From Lineus longissimus (taxonomy: Eukaryota; Nemertea; Pilidiophora; Heteronemertea; Lineidae): a DNA stretch of 64,000 nt. The position numbers were made by a program, and so were the translations under genes. This document shows, piece by piece, positions 35,666-47,304 of this stretch. The stretch covers positions 1,366,501 through 1,430,500 of the forward strand of contig NC_088315.1 of assembly GCF_910592395.1 (NCBI RefSeq), read 5' to 3'. The notes beneath the pieces are model-generated. The model did not search any database, was not told the origin of the DNA, and saw nothing but the letters and a program-made list of their open reading frames with translations. How positions within the stretch are numbered: position 1 is the stretch's first letter; every line of letters starts with the position of its first letter.

Positions 35666-36787
35666 TATATTGGTCATGTGTTGCTGAACAATTACTGGAA
35701 ATAAACTGATTAATATAACTGACTAATTGTTGTAGTAATGATTTATTGTTATCAGGCAGGTAGTGTAGCACTGAACCTCTTCATTCATCCCACATTTTCT
35801 CTCCTTGAACAACTGTGGGGTGACTTTGTACAATGGGCCATCTTTGACCAGCAGCCAGAAAACGTGCCTTGACCATCAATGGTCAATTGATCTCTTCATC
35901 TCCAAAGAGCACCTCAGAATAGTGAGAATATCAACCCTTGAATCATACATGGAGTTTCAAGGTCGACAAACATCTGGCGGAGAGTGTCCAAAGAGGCAAA
36001 TTTGCCCCCCCCTCTGCTCAAGATCACCCAATGTGACAGTGCCTTTTTCAAAATATAAACCTCACAGTTACAAGCAACATGTACTTAATATATTCATACA
36101 CAAAATGTATTACAAAACCACACCAGCTGGGTGCCTCAGTTGCTTTATATATAGCACCAAGCAAATAGGAGATGAATTTCAATCTAATAGTCAGCCAACA
36201 GTTTCACAGTGGTGGATCCACATGCCCCCCCCCCTTCTAAATTCGCCACTGGTTTCAGACCCAATAATCGTCAAAGACTTCAGGGAAGACATCAAATCAG
36301 CTGAAAAATGCAACTGGAATGGTTGTTATCTCCAACACGACCAAAAAGTCAATAAATATAATTCCGTGTTCTATTTTTAAAATGCATGTAGCTGTTGGAT
36401 TCAGAACTAAAACATTCATGCAGAAAGCTTACATACGGTAAAAGTTACACACCCATTGCCAATCACAACAACGGGTAATAGCATTGCAATGTGCCGAGCA
36501 TGATTACTCTCACAAAGTTGACAGATGCCATCACAATTCATTTCCCCATCATAGAGACATAGATTCACACACAGCATTACAATATAAAACCGATTAAAAG
36601 CTGGAATCATTATTTTGCTCCTTCCAAATCAAGTTAGGCTCAATGCAATTTGGGAAAGTGGACGAATCTAATGATAAGGCACTTTCCTTAGATAAATGAG
36701 GGATGTTATAACAAAAAGATGGCAGCAAAAGTTAGGAGGCCAATACAGTATAAGTCTGACCATTTAAACTTCATACACATCAGGTCC

Positions 36788-36793
36788 TTTATT
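36788..36793 (-). promoter_or_regulatory. Candidate poly(A) signal of Hikeshi
   Basis: A minus-strand AATAAA lies about 160 bases after the Hikeshi stop codon. Confidence 0.45.
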
Positions 36794-36952
36794 GTGTAAA
36801 AGCACAATTTATAGCTGCTACCTTTTGGTAATAAAGTCCCTCACTGCTTTCACCCACAGTAAGCGGGCCCCACCAAAAGGCAGTGCTAGTAAGATCTCTC
36901 TTGAGTAAAACAATGATAAAACAGAATGTGATATAAAATCTGACACTCCAAA

Positions 36953-38322
36953 TCAGCTTCTCCAGAAATTGGGGTTCATTTCCATTTTCCTTTGAAAACT
37001 TTCATACCATTTATGTAATGCACTTAGTGGAACAAAGGTCTCATTTGGCTGTTGCGTCATCTGTGCTTGTGTAACACCAAAGGAAGATACATAATTGTAG
37101 CAATTCTCCAACATTTTCGTCGTAAATTCTACAAAGGAAGTCACCATTTTCGTTGTTGATTCTGTAACTGGTGTTTGCTGGGCTATCTCTCCAAGTGTTT
37201 CGACCGAGACACCGATCTGTGCACCGTGTGACAGGGCAGCATGACTCTCGAAGGGATGGGCACCAACTTCAGCATCTGCAACAACAGAACACACATCATT
37301 ATTAGTGGACAGGCTATTTTTAGAAAATGTCAGCTTTGTATAATAGCCTTGAAGTATCTATATGACACCATCAAAAAGTGCTTTCAGGGGCTTCCCAAAG
37401 AAGGTTAAGTTTCTTGTGCTTTCTATTATTGGCTCAAACTCATCAAAATATGCAAGTCACTATAAACTTGATGTTAACTTTTGCTTACATACTTAATTTG
37501 CTTACATTACAAACATTTCTGCCAATTTTTTAAGAAATACACACCTTTCTTCAGGTTGGATATCTTGAATATTGCACTAGGCTTGCTATTTGTGATGTGA
37601 CCAATGAGCTGCCAGCCTGGAGTGCCATCGGCCGAGGGCCAACTAAAGTAAACGGCTCCTCCCATAGTGTCAGGGAATGGTACCTGGCCTGTCATGAACA
37701 CTACGATGTGGTTGATACTATCTGCATCAGGGATGTTGAACAGAAATTGAGTTTCACTGGTTTGGATGAACTCAGTTTGCACCTGGAAAAGACGATACGG
37801 ACATGATCACTCAATCAATTCATCATATATTTATCATGAAATGTATTTTCATTTTGGACAAGTGGTATGTCGATGAGTCAATGTCTGCATTGTCAGGCAA
37901 ATAGATTGATCATTCTCATCTTGGGGTTTGTTATTACATCCTACCTACAGCAGACCGTGTTACCGTCCATCTATGCCCTCCCCACCAAGCGACAATGCAA
38001 GCAATAGCAAGGCCACATCACAAGACACCCAATTCAAGGACGTCATGGTGATGGTAGGTTGTTTCGTCCTTTCGGTCAACTGCGGCAATCAATCTGACAG
38101 CTCAGTCAGCTGTATGTAATATGAACATATCTATTCACACCTCGTTGTAAAATGACTGGAGGTGTGAAGCACTGCAGCAATAGGCGATAAACAGTCACCT
38201 GCACCAATACATGACCATGTATAACAGGTATAACATCTAAACATGTATTGTATGTTTTGTGTATCACAACATGACACAATACATTTGCTTACCAAACGAC
38301 CAGCCACAAGAATCCCGAACAT
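36953..38322 (-). CDS. HIKESHI: Hikeshi, nuclear import carrier for Hsp70
   Basis: Exons 38322-38293, 37782-37545 and 37275-36953 total 591 nt and encode 196 residues; the human protein has 197. The start is [10 protein letters not shown], almost identical to the human MFGCLVAGRL. Conserved blocks follow: [54 protein letters not shown], and the C-terminal [10 protein letters not shown]...NPNFW. Hikeshi carries heat-shock-induced Hsp70 into the nucleus through FG-nucleoporins. Family identity is clear from sequence; function is from the family. Junctions are GT-AG with consistent phase. The promoter would lie in the roughly 300 bases above 38322. Confidence 0.97.
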
Positions 38323-39000
38323 TTGTGTGTGTTGATTCTGTGTAGCCTATATAAAAGTTTTAATTACACAGGTTCGTACTGGTATTGATATCTTCGAACC
38401 GGAGAATTTTGATCGGAAAAGCGGAGAACTTTCTACAAATTCTCTGAAACTTGTTTATTTACATCGCCTCGTTTTCAAAACCGGAACCACGTGCTTTTCA
38501 TCATTCCATTCATCTTGACGTAATCAGTGGTTACTGGTATACAAGGTAGAAGTAGAGAAAAAAGCTGGCACCCGAGCTGAGCCTCCGTTAAAATGGGGGA
38601 GGACACTGCCTTATAAGGGGATTTGAACTCTGTAGTTCGCCTCAGTCTAACTTCACGGGCAAGCTACGAAAGTGGTTGTAACATGAAGTTATGAAAAAAG
38701 CTATTTTTTCTCAAGTCACGTCTTACTTTCATGGTTGGTGTTTTTTTAATTTCCGGTTTGTTTCGTAACTAAACTGCAATTTCAGTCACTTGCATTGCTC
38801 TTCTTTTTGATTATTTGGGTAATTACGATATCTATGTGTTTTCTTATTAATTGATTTTTTAGCATAAAAGTGATGTTGTATATTTTGCGTTGTTTTGTTT
38901 TCCCATGGGCAGAGTAATCCGTTTGACACTCCTCTCCTTTTCGTCACTGGACCCGTATAAAACTAGGTTTACAATTCCCTTACCGTCAACGTCGCCCAGC
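38323..39000. other. Upstream region of Hikeshi
   Basis: It would contain the Hikeshi promoter. No coding sequence is recognisable. It leads into the repeat nest that begins near 39.0 kb. Confidence 0.4.
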
Positions 39001-39185
39001 CGGAGACGGGTGCCAAGATTTTTATCGTCATCGGATGCGCATCCGACATGTCACTAGCTTTACAGTTGCCTTATCGCCGTCGCCGGAGACGGTTGCCACG
39101 AGATTTACAGTTCTTTAAGGGTTTCGGGGGACGACTCAGGCATGCGAGCCCCGTCGGCGGAACCCCAGGCCCGCCCTCTCACCAT
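39001..39185 (+). mobile_element. Retrotransposon gag/ORF1 zinc-knuckle remnant, copy 1
   Basis: It shares two modules with 43223-43720: the palindrome CGGATGCGCATCCG (at 39034) and a block reading GGTTTCGGGGG-ACGACT, CATGCGAGC and CCGTCGGCGGAACCCCA. In the 43-kb copy that block encodes a CCHC-like zinc knuckle. Here the same residues (TTQACEPRRRNP) are reached only after a frameshift, so the copy is broken. Confidence 0.5.
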
Positions 39186-39275
39186 GGTGAGTTCAGAGTT
39201 TACCATGCACACCATGGTAAAGTATTTCACCGTCCCAATTCACTATGGTGAAGTGCTGTCAGTTTGCCATGGTGA
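39178..39275. repeat. Cluster of CCATGGT palindromic motifs
   Basis: Within about 100 bases the motif CACCATGG or CCATGGTGA and close variants occur about five times at irregular spacing. The cluster lies at the junction of the zinc-knuckle remnant and the following tandem region, so it is probably part of a mobile-element end. Confidence 0.45.
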
Positions 39276-39983
39276 AATTGAGACACATTTATCCTAAGGG
39301 TAGGCACCCCTACACCAACACCACTTCTCAACCCCAAGACTTGACCTGACCCAATGTATGCCAGCCCTTATCAGCCCAGGAACTCCCCAACCCAAGGAAA
39401 ATCATGAAGGCCATCGCACTATTGTCCGTCTTCTGTCATGGTACAGGCAACGGCAATTGCGATTGGTGAAATCCCAATATCTTTCTGTCTGCATGGTCTG
39501 TGGGATGTGGAAACAATCAACCTCTGCCAGCTCCTTATCTATTCAGATTGTGAAGGCCTTGACACAACATAAAAACTCTGACGCGAAACAACTACCCTCT
39601 GCCAGCTGGTTATCTGGTCAGGTTGGGAAGACCTTGACACAACCTAAAAATTACACAAAGGTTACCGCTAATGAACTTTGGAGACGACAGGACAGCCTAC
39701 GTAACAACCAACCTCTTCCAGCTGGATATCTGGTCAGGTTGGGAAGACATTGACACAACCTTCAAAGGGTCCTTTAGCTGTACAAGACAACATTACACTG
39801 TGATACAAGACAACTGATTTGGTTGTACCGTGTGGTAATCATCTCACAAGGACGGAAAATGGAACAACCAACCTCTTCCAGCTGGTTATCTGGTCAGGTT
39901 GGGAAGTCATTGACACAACTTCAAATGGTCATTTAGCTGTACAAGACAACTGATTTGGTTGTACCGTGGTAATCATCTCACAA

Positions 39984-40597
39984 GGACGGACACCCCCCCC
40001 CCCCCCCCACCTCCATAGTCAAGGGGGCCGCAGGCGCGTTCCCGATTTTTCGGGAAAAGGGGGTTAATTTTCACTCTTGTTTCGGGGAAAAATCCCCGAA
40101 AAATCAATAAAATAGGGGTGTTATTACTGCTATTTTCCCTTCAAAAACTGAAAATAGGGGTATATTTTCTCATGTTTTCCTTCCCTGGGTCTTCTGAGGA
40201 TCCTCAGCAGCAAGGAGATGATGTTCAGGAACACGTTATGCATTTCCATGAAGATCCTGATGGGGATGTGAACTTTGCTGCTCCAGAAGTGCAGACCCAC
40301 CTTAGACATGTTGCTCAGGAAGCCCTTGATGATGATGAAGAGGAAACACAGCCTGCTATCACCAAGGTATCAAACACAATCCTCGGGGTAGGGATCCAAG
40401 ACTCCCTTCAATTAGGGGGGTAAGATCAAATCCTTCCTTCAAATAGGGGGTCAATTAATTTCCTCACAAAAGCCCGCAAATAGGGGGTACAAAAAAATGC
40501 TGTTTCCTTCCATTAGGGGGTGATTTTAAAACTTGGGAACAAGCCTATGTACCCCCTAAATAAGGGGAGTGGGGGGGGGGGGGGGCGGGGACGGACA
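39984..40597. mobile_element. 596-bp non-autonomous DNA transposon with 9-bp target duplication
   Basis: GGACGGACA at 39984-39992 and 40589-40597 flanks an element at 39993-40588. An uninterrupted copy of the host repeat reads GGACGGAAA at 39850-39858, showing the pre-insertion state. The left end is C16 then ACCTCC; the right end, reverse-complemented, is CCG C15 ACTCCCC, so the inverted ends are essentially homopolymers. Inside are two perfect hairpins (CCCGA/TCGGG near 40042 and TTCGGGGA/TCCCCGAA at 40081-40100). About seven same-strand copies of A-A/T-TAGGGGG lie near both ends. A central acidic open frame runs about 40190-40423. No transposase is recognisable. A 9-bp duplication fits Mutator-like elements, but the class is inference. 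Confidence 0.8.
40190..40423 (+). other. Acidic open frame inside the transposon, possible captured exon
   Basis: The frame reads EDPQQQGDDVQEH, then HLRHVAQEALDDDEEE, to QPAITK, where an AAG/GTATCA donor-like site occurs; the frame continues to a stop at 40423. A CTTCTGAG acceptor-like site precedes it. Base composition differs from the G-run-rich flanks. It may be a host gene fragment carried by the element or part of a lost transposase; I do not recognise it. Confidence 0.4.
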
Positions 40598-40650
40598 ATG
40601 GAACAACCAACCTCTGCCAGCTGGTTATCTGATCTCACGAGACTGGCAGT

Positions 40651-42000
40651 ACACAATATCTACCTGACAACTCTTTAAGTACAACTTGAGTACTACTTGG
40701 GACCACAGTCATCTTAAACGTGCCACCAAAATGACGTCAATATCTACATAAAAATACTTTACTTGATCAATTTATCTGCAGTGTAATTTTGGAAAGAAGC
40801 CCTCAAATTCGTTGTCAGTCCTCGTTTGATTTTTAGCCGTAGCACTAGCAGCCAATAGCTGGTCTCAAATCATCCACAACAATCAACAGAACATTGGGTT
40901 TCTGGGAATGTGCGATACCTGAAACAAATGCCAACACAACCGAGATGAAAGTGGATACAGAATTGTGACAAAGATACTGATGATAACATCACACATGCCA
41001 ATGGAGTATTTAATTGTGCTGGCTCCTCAATTAGAAATTACTCGAAGAGAAATTTGTCCAAGAGACATCTCCAATAATCATATGGGCAGTCTCATCAGTC
41101 AGTCGGTCCTAAAGACATTTCTAATAAACATGGGGACAATCTCTTCCGAGTGGTAATCTGTCCAATTGACCACGACCAAGTATCTGATTTATAGTAGGGG
41201 CCTATATGTAGACTAGGCCTGTGGTCTGCTGGTATGACCCATATTTTGGGTATTGTAAAATTGTTATGACAAATATATTTAAAAAACTCTTACATAAGAA
41301 TATTAATTGGTGTAATAGGTATCTATCGATAAAATCAAGATCACTTTCAGGTTGATATTTCTTGAGATGAAAACGAAAGAACATATTAGTGAAGGCACAT
41401 TAGCAAAACCAAAATATTGATCTTTCAGAAATTAGTTAGGTATCAAACTTTCGTTTATCTGCTCAACGTTTTGAAGTGGTCGTGATCGCGTAATAGACGA
41501 ACGCCTGCTGACCAAATACTCGTAGCACAGTGACATGTGCATATCTTTGCTAATTTTGACTATTTTGTTATACAGCCATGTATATGCAACATAGTTAATT
41601 TATTCTAAGATATGCATGCATGCATGCCATGGTGACCAATATTGAGGATCACCGATTGTTGATGTCTGGGGCATGACCTATCCTCCCATACAGCCATTGC
41701 ATGCCCCTACATCCTCTATATAATGGTACCGGTACTGTTTACATCAGTCAAGGAGACACATATTGATGGATACCATCGGTATGTGGTCTTGAGAAGCCGG
41801 TGTAACATCTGTGGTTGTTTCCCATGTGTCAGTGTTTCCAAACAATAGGCAGCTAGAGAGACCACGACTTTTCAATGGGGGGGATACACAGAAAAACTTG
41901 TCAATCTATTTTTGAGCGTTCCCAAACAATGAGGGGAAACACTCAAAAACAGAAACACTCAAAAACATTACACCGGTTCCAATGACCACTCGTACTCTGG
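40651..42000. other. Intergenic interval without a supported gene
   Basis: AT-rich sequence between the transposon-bearing repeat and the retrotransposon remnant. I see short open frames only, and no recognisable repeat structure. Confidence 0.4.
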
Positions 42001-42215
42001 AAAGAAGCTGAGATTGCTCTGGGACTCGCGAGTCCCCACGGGCCCGGCTATAAAACACCGGCACCCCGACATGCTCGTCTTCTATGAGAAGGAAAAGGAG
42101 GTCCTAATCATCGAGATAGCTGTCAGCTCCGACAGACACGTCCTAGCACGTGCGGAGGAGAAACGATCGAAGTACTGTGGCTGTGACTATCTCATCTCTC
42201 TCATCATGTTGTCAA
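42001..42215 (+). mobile_element. Remnant of the C-terminal end of a non-LTR retrotransposon polyprotein
   Basis: The frame from 42014 encodes RHPDMLVFYEKEKEVLIIEI, then AVSSDRHV and AEEKRSKY. The pattern (H/K)PD-hydrophobic, acidic/basic turn, (I/V)IDIAVP-D, E..K..KY is the C-terminal nuclease-like region seen after the reverse transcriptase in R2-like and related LINE elements. Only about 70 residues remain; the catalytic reverse-transcriptase region is absent. The 68-bp minisatellite begins at its 3' edge. Confidence 0.55.
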
Positions 42216-42229
42216 CACGGTGGAGCAGC

Positions 42230-43125
42230 CAGGACTGATTCGGCCTGGCTGTGACTTCCTCATCTCTCTCACCATGTTGACAACTTGGCAGAGCAGCCAA
42301 GACTAATTTGGCCTGGCTGTGACTGTCTCATCTCTCTCACCATATTAACGACTAGGCAGTGCGGCGAAGACTGATGCCGCCTGGCTGTGACTGTCTCATC
42401 TCTCTCACCATATAGACAACTTGGCAGAGCAGCCAAGACTGATTTGGCCTGGCTGTGACTGTCTCTCATCTCTCTCACCATATTAACAACTAGGCAGTGC
42501 GGCGAAGATTGATGCGGCCTGGCTGTGACTGTCTCATCACTCTCACCATGTTGTCAACACGGTGGAGCAGCCAGGACTGATTCGGCCTGGTTGTGACTTC
42601 CTCATCTCTCTCATCATGTTGTCAACACGGTGGAGCAGCCAGGACTGATTCGGCCTGGCTGTGACTGCCTCATCTCTTTCACCATGTTGACAACTTGGCA
42701 GAGCAGCCAAGACTGATTTGGCCTGGCTGTGACTGTCTCATCTCTCTCACCATAATTATTGTCAACACGGTGGAGCAGCCAGAACTGATTCGGCCTGGCT
42801 CTGACTGTCCCATCTCTCTCGCCTTATTAACAATTAGGCAGTGCGGCGAAGATTGATGCGGCCTGGCTGTGACTGTCTCATCACTCGCATCATGTTGTCA
42901 ACACGGTGGAGCAGCCAGGACTGATTCGGCCTGGTTGTGACTTCCTCATCTCTCTCATCATGTTGTCAACACGGTGGAGCAGCCAGGACTGATTCGGCCT
43001 GGCTGTGACTTCCTCATCTCTCTCACCATGTTGACAACTTGGCAGAGCAGCCAAGACTTTTTTTGCCTGGCTGTGACTGTCTCATCTCTCTCATCATGTT
43101 GTCAGCACGATGGAGGAGCCAGGAC
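42230..43125 (+). repeat. 68-bp minisatellite, about 13 units
   Basis: Units start GCCTGGCTGTGACT and continue CTCATCTCTCTCACCAT, TTG-CAAC, then G-AGCAGCCA-GACTGATT. Starts at 42243, 42311, 42379, 42447 and 42517 show a 68-70-bp period. Two main unit types alternate (ACTTGGCAGAGCAGCC and ACACGGTGGAGCAGCC), with a third (ACTAGGCAGTGCGGCG). This suggests amplification of higher-order blocks. Confidence 0.9.
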
Positions 43126-43222
43126 TGTCAAACAGTTGTGTGAGCTCACTAGAGCTTGCACTTACATAATAGTGTAAAACTAAAATTTATATAATATATA
43201 TATATGTATATAAAACCGTCAT

Positions 43223-43615
43223 CGGATGCGCATCCGATATGCCACGAGATCCTTTACCGTCAATTCCCTTACCGTCTTCGGATGCGCATCCGATATGCCA
43301 CGAGATCCTTCACCGTCAATTCCCTTACCATCTTCGGATCCGATACGCCACGAGATCCTTCACCGTCAATTCCCTTACCGTCTTCGGATGCGCATCCGAT
43401 ATGCCACGAGATCCTTTACCGTCAATTTCTTTACCGTCATCGGATGCGCATCCGATATGCCACGAGATCCTTCACCGTCAATTCCCTTACCGTCTTCGGA
43501 TGCGCATCCGATATGCCACGAGATCCTTTACCGTCAATTTCTTTACCGTCATCGGATGCGCATCCGATATGCCACGAGTTTTTTTGTTACCTCACCGTCA
43601 ATTCCTATACCGTCA
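43223..43615 (+). repeat. 56-bp minisatellite built on a 14-bp palindrome
   Basis: The palindrome CGGATGCGCATCCG occurs at 43223, 43279, 43385, 43441, 43497 and 43553, exactly 56 bp apart except around a shortened unit at 43335 (CGGATCCG, six bases lost). Each unit continues ATATGCCACGAGATCCTT, then ACCGTCAATT. No unit contains a stop in any forward frame, so frames of 139-190 codons are open in all three plus-strand frames. Confidence 0.9.
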
Positions 43616-43739
43616 TGGATGCCACGAGCTTTGTTCGCGTTGTAAAGGTTTCGGGGATACGACTAATGCATGCGAGCACCGTCGGCGGAACCCCAAACCG
43701 CCCTCTCGATCTATCCGTAAGAACAAATCACTCTCGTGA
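43616..43739 (+). mobile_element. Retrotransposon zinc-knuckle remnant, copy 2
   Basis: In one open frame the residues are C-SR-C-KGFG-D-TTNA-C (43632-43673), the spacing of a CCHC gag/ORF1 zinc knuckle with Asp in place of His. A basic stretch (EHRRRNPKPPSR) follows. The DNA is about 85% alike to 39121-39180. The knuckle sits directly behind the palindromic minisatellite, so the two may come from one element. Confidence 0.5.
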
Positions 43740-44219
43740 CCGTCACATTTACGGACTCCGGACCTCCAGACTTTAGAGACCGAGCTTTTCTTTACCTTAC
43801 AATTACTGTATACTCGGCGCTCACTTATATGTGTTGTTTTTTTCACATACATTGTTCTCGTGGTTTACGGAAAAGTAGGCCTAAAATGTTATAGTGTCTA
43901 AAAACAATATTCAGTTAATGGAATTACACTTTTTTCCATTACTGCTTGCTTGATATTGCCCTAACAACTTTTTCATGAATCAATTTTGAGCATTATGTTT
44001 ACAACGTAGTTATTATAGCACGAATTATGAGTCTAAAATGCCAAATACTTGCAACTATTATGTTAATCACTGAAATCTTAGTGTACTAATTGCTCGCTAT
44101 AAGCTAGGTTATTGCGCCCCTAAACCAACGTACTGACAACGCTACCTCCCCGGAACTCAAACTTTAACGTGAGTTAATTGTAATCTTACTCTCTATATAC
44201 CAAAGTGATTTAGGCCTAC

Positions 44220-44486
44220 CTAGGAATACAGTTGCACTTCACTGAAAACTAATGATGTGTTGATGAGTTCAATGAATCCTTCGATTCCTTTGGTTTTCTT
44301 GGCGAACTGACGTCCGACAATCAATGACCCGTTGACGTGTACCTGCAATACGCCATTGCCGTAGTGTGTAAACAGATCTAATTTTGGACGAAACTCAGCC
44401 CCTCGCAAACTTTGGTCCATTTCGCCAATGATGACACTGCTCTCTAGACTGTACCACAGGACTTTAAGCTCTAGCAGTGCAAACAA
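44220..44486 (-). other. Unassigned open frame, possible 3' exon with a redox-fold-like pattern
   Basis: A minus-strand frame follows a CACTGCTAG acceptor-like site near 44470 and ends at 44220. The part LFTHYGNGVLQVHVNGSLIV, then KGIEGFIELI, loosely resembles the C-terminal half of SelW/MIEN1-type small proteins (G.FEV.VNG.L). No upstream exons were found in the roughly 380 bases before the METTL15 start, so it may be a gene fragment, a pseudogene or chance. Confidence 0.25.
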
Positions 44487-44864
44487 GAGTCAAGACAAAT
44501 GTCCGCTGCCAGCCGCTGCTGGACCAACCCCCTCGCCCGCCCCCATCATGATAATCAGATTCAGAGGCCTGGCTGAGCCTTGAAATTGCATGTGATGCCA
44601 ACAGAATTGTGACGACGTGTAGGCTATATTATAGTGAGCTGAAAACCTCAATGTAAAACGACTAATCATGGAATGGAGTTTGTGGCATATGAACTATAGT
44701 CTTGGACTTACTTGACAGGTTGTAACTTCTGGCTAGCCACGCCTGGGCTACAGTCCTGTTTAAGTTTATTAGTCTCATTCATAGTTGACCTGTATTTTTC
44801 AGGAATTACCTTGATAAGATCTTTCCTATGAAAACAGACCTTAGATGTTATCTGCTGTCACAAG

Positions 44865-47304
<2,440 letters not shown>

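Larger units (their letters stand above)
34958..36952. other. Repeat-rich interval between the convergent Ly6 and Hikeshi genes
   Basis: Besides the 31-bp minisatellite and its hairpin, it holds an AATAAA at 35700-35705 that could end the Ly6 transcript, and C runs near 36006 and 36226. A 191-codon open frame from 35805 has no domain, crosses C runs and shows no splice context, so I do not call it a gene. Confidence 0.5.
39510..40650 (+). repeat. Imperfect tandem repeat with units around CAGCTGGTTATCTGGTCAGG
   Basis: Copies of CCTCTTCCAGCTGGTTATCTGG, then TCAGGTTGGGAAG and TTGACACAAC, occur near 39523, 39600, 39712, 39870 and 40612. The last two full units (about 39712-39985) also share GTACAAGACAACTGATTTGG and AATCATCTCACAAGGACGG. 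The final unit is split by the transposon at 39993-40588. A 131-codon open frame across the first copies is probably a composition effect. Confidence 0.75.

Noticed and set aside
35805-36380. 191-codon plus-strand open frame
   Set aside because: No domain, includes C runs and has no link to neighbouring exons.
42230-43125. Coding interpretation of the 68-bp array
   Set aside because: Frames break between units and the array has no start or splice context; it is a minisatellite.
43204-43776. Protein-coding gene of 139-190 codons
   Set aside because: The same DNA is open in three frames because the 56-bp unit lacks stops, so openness is not evidence of coding.
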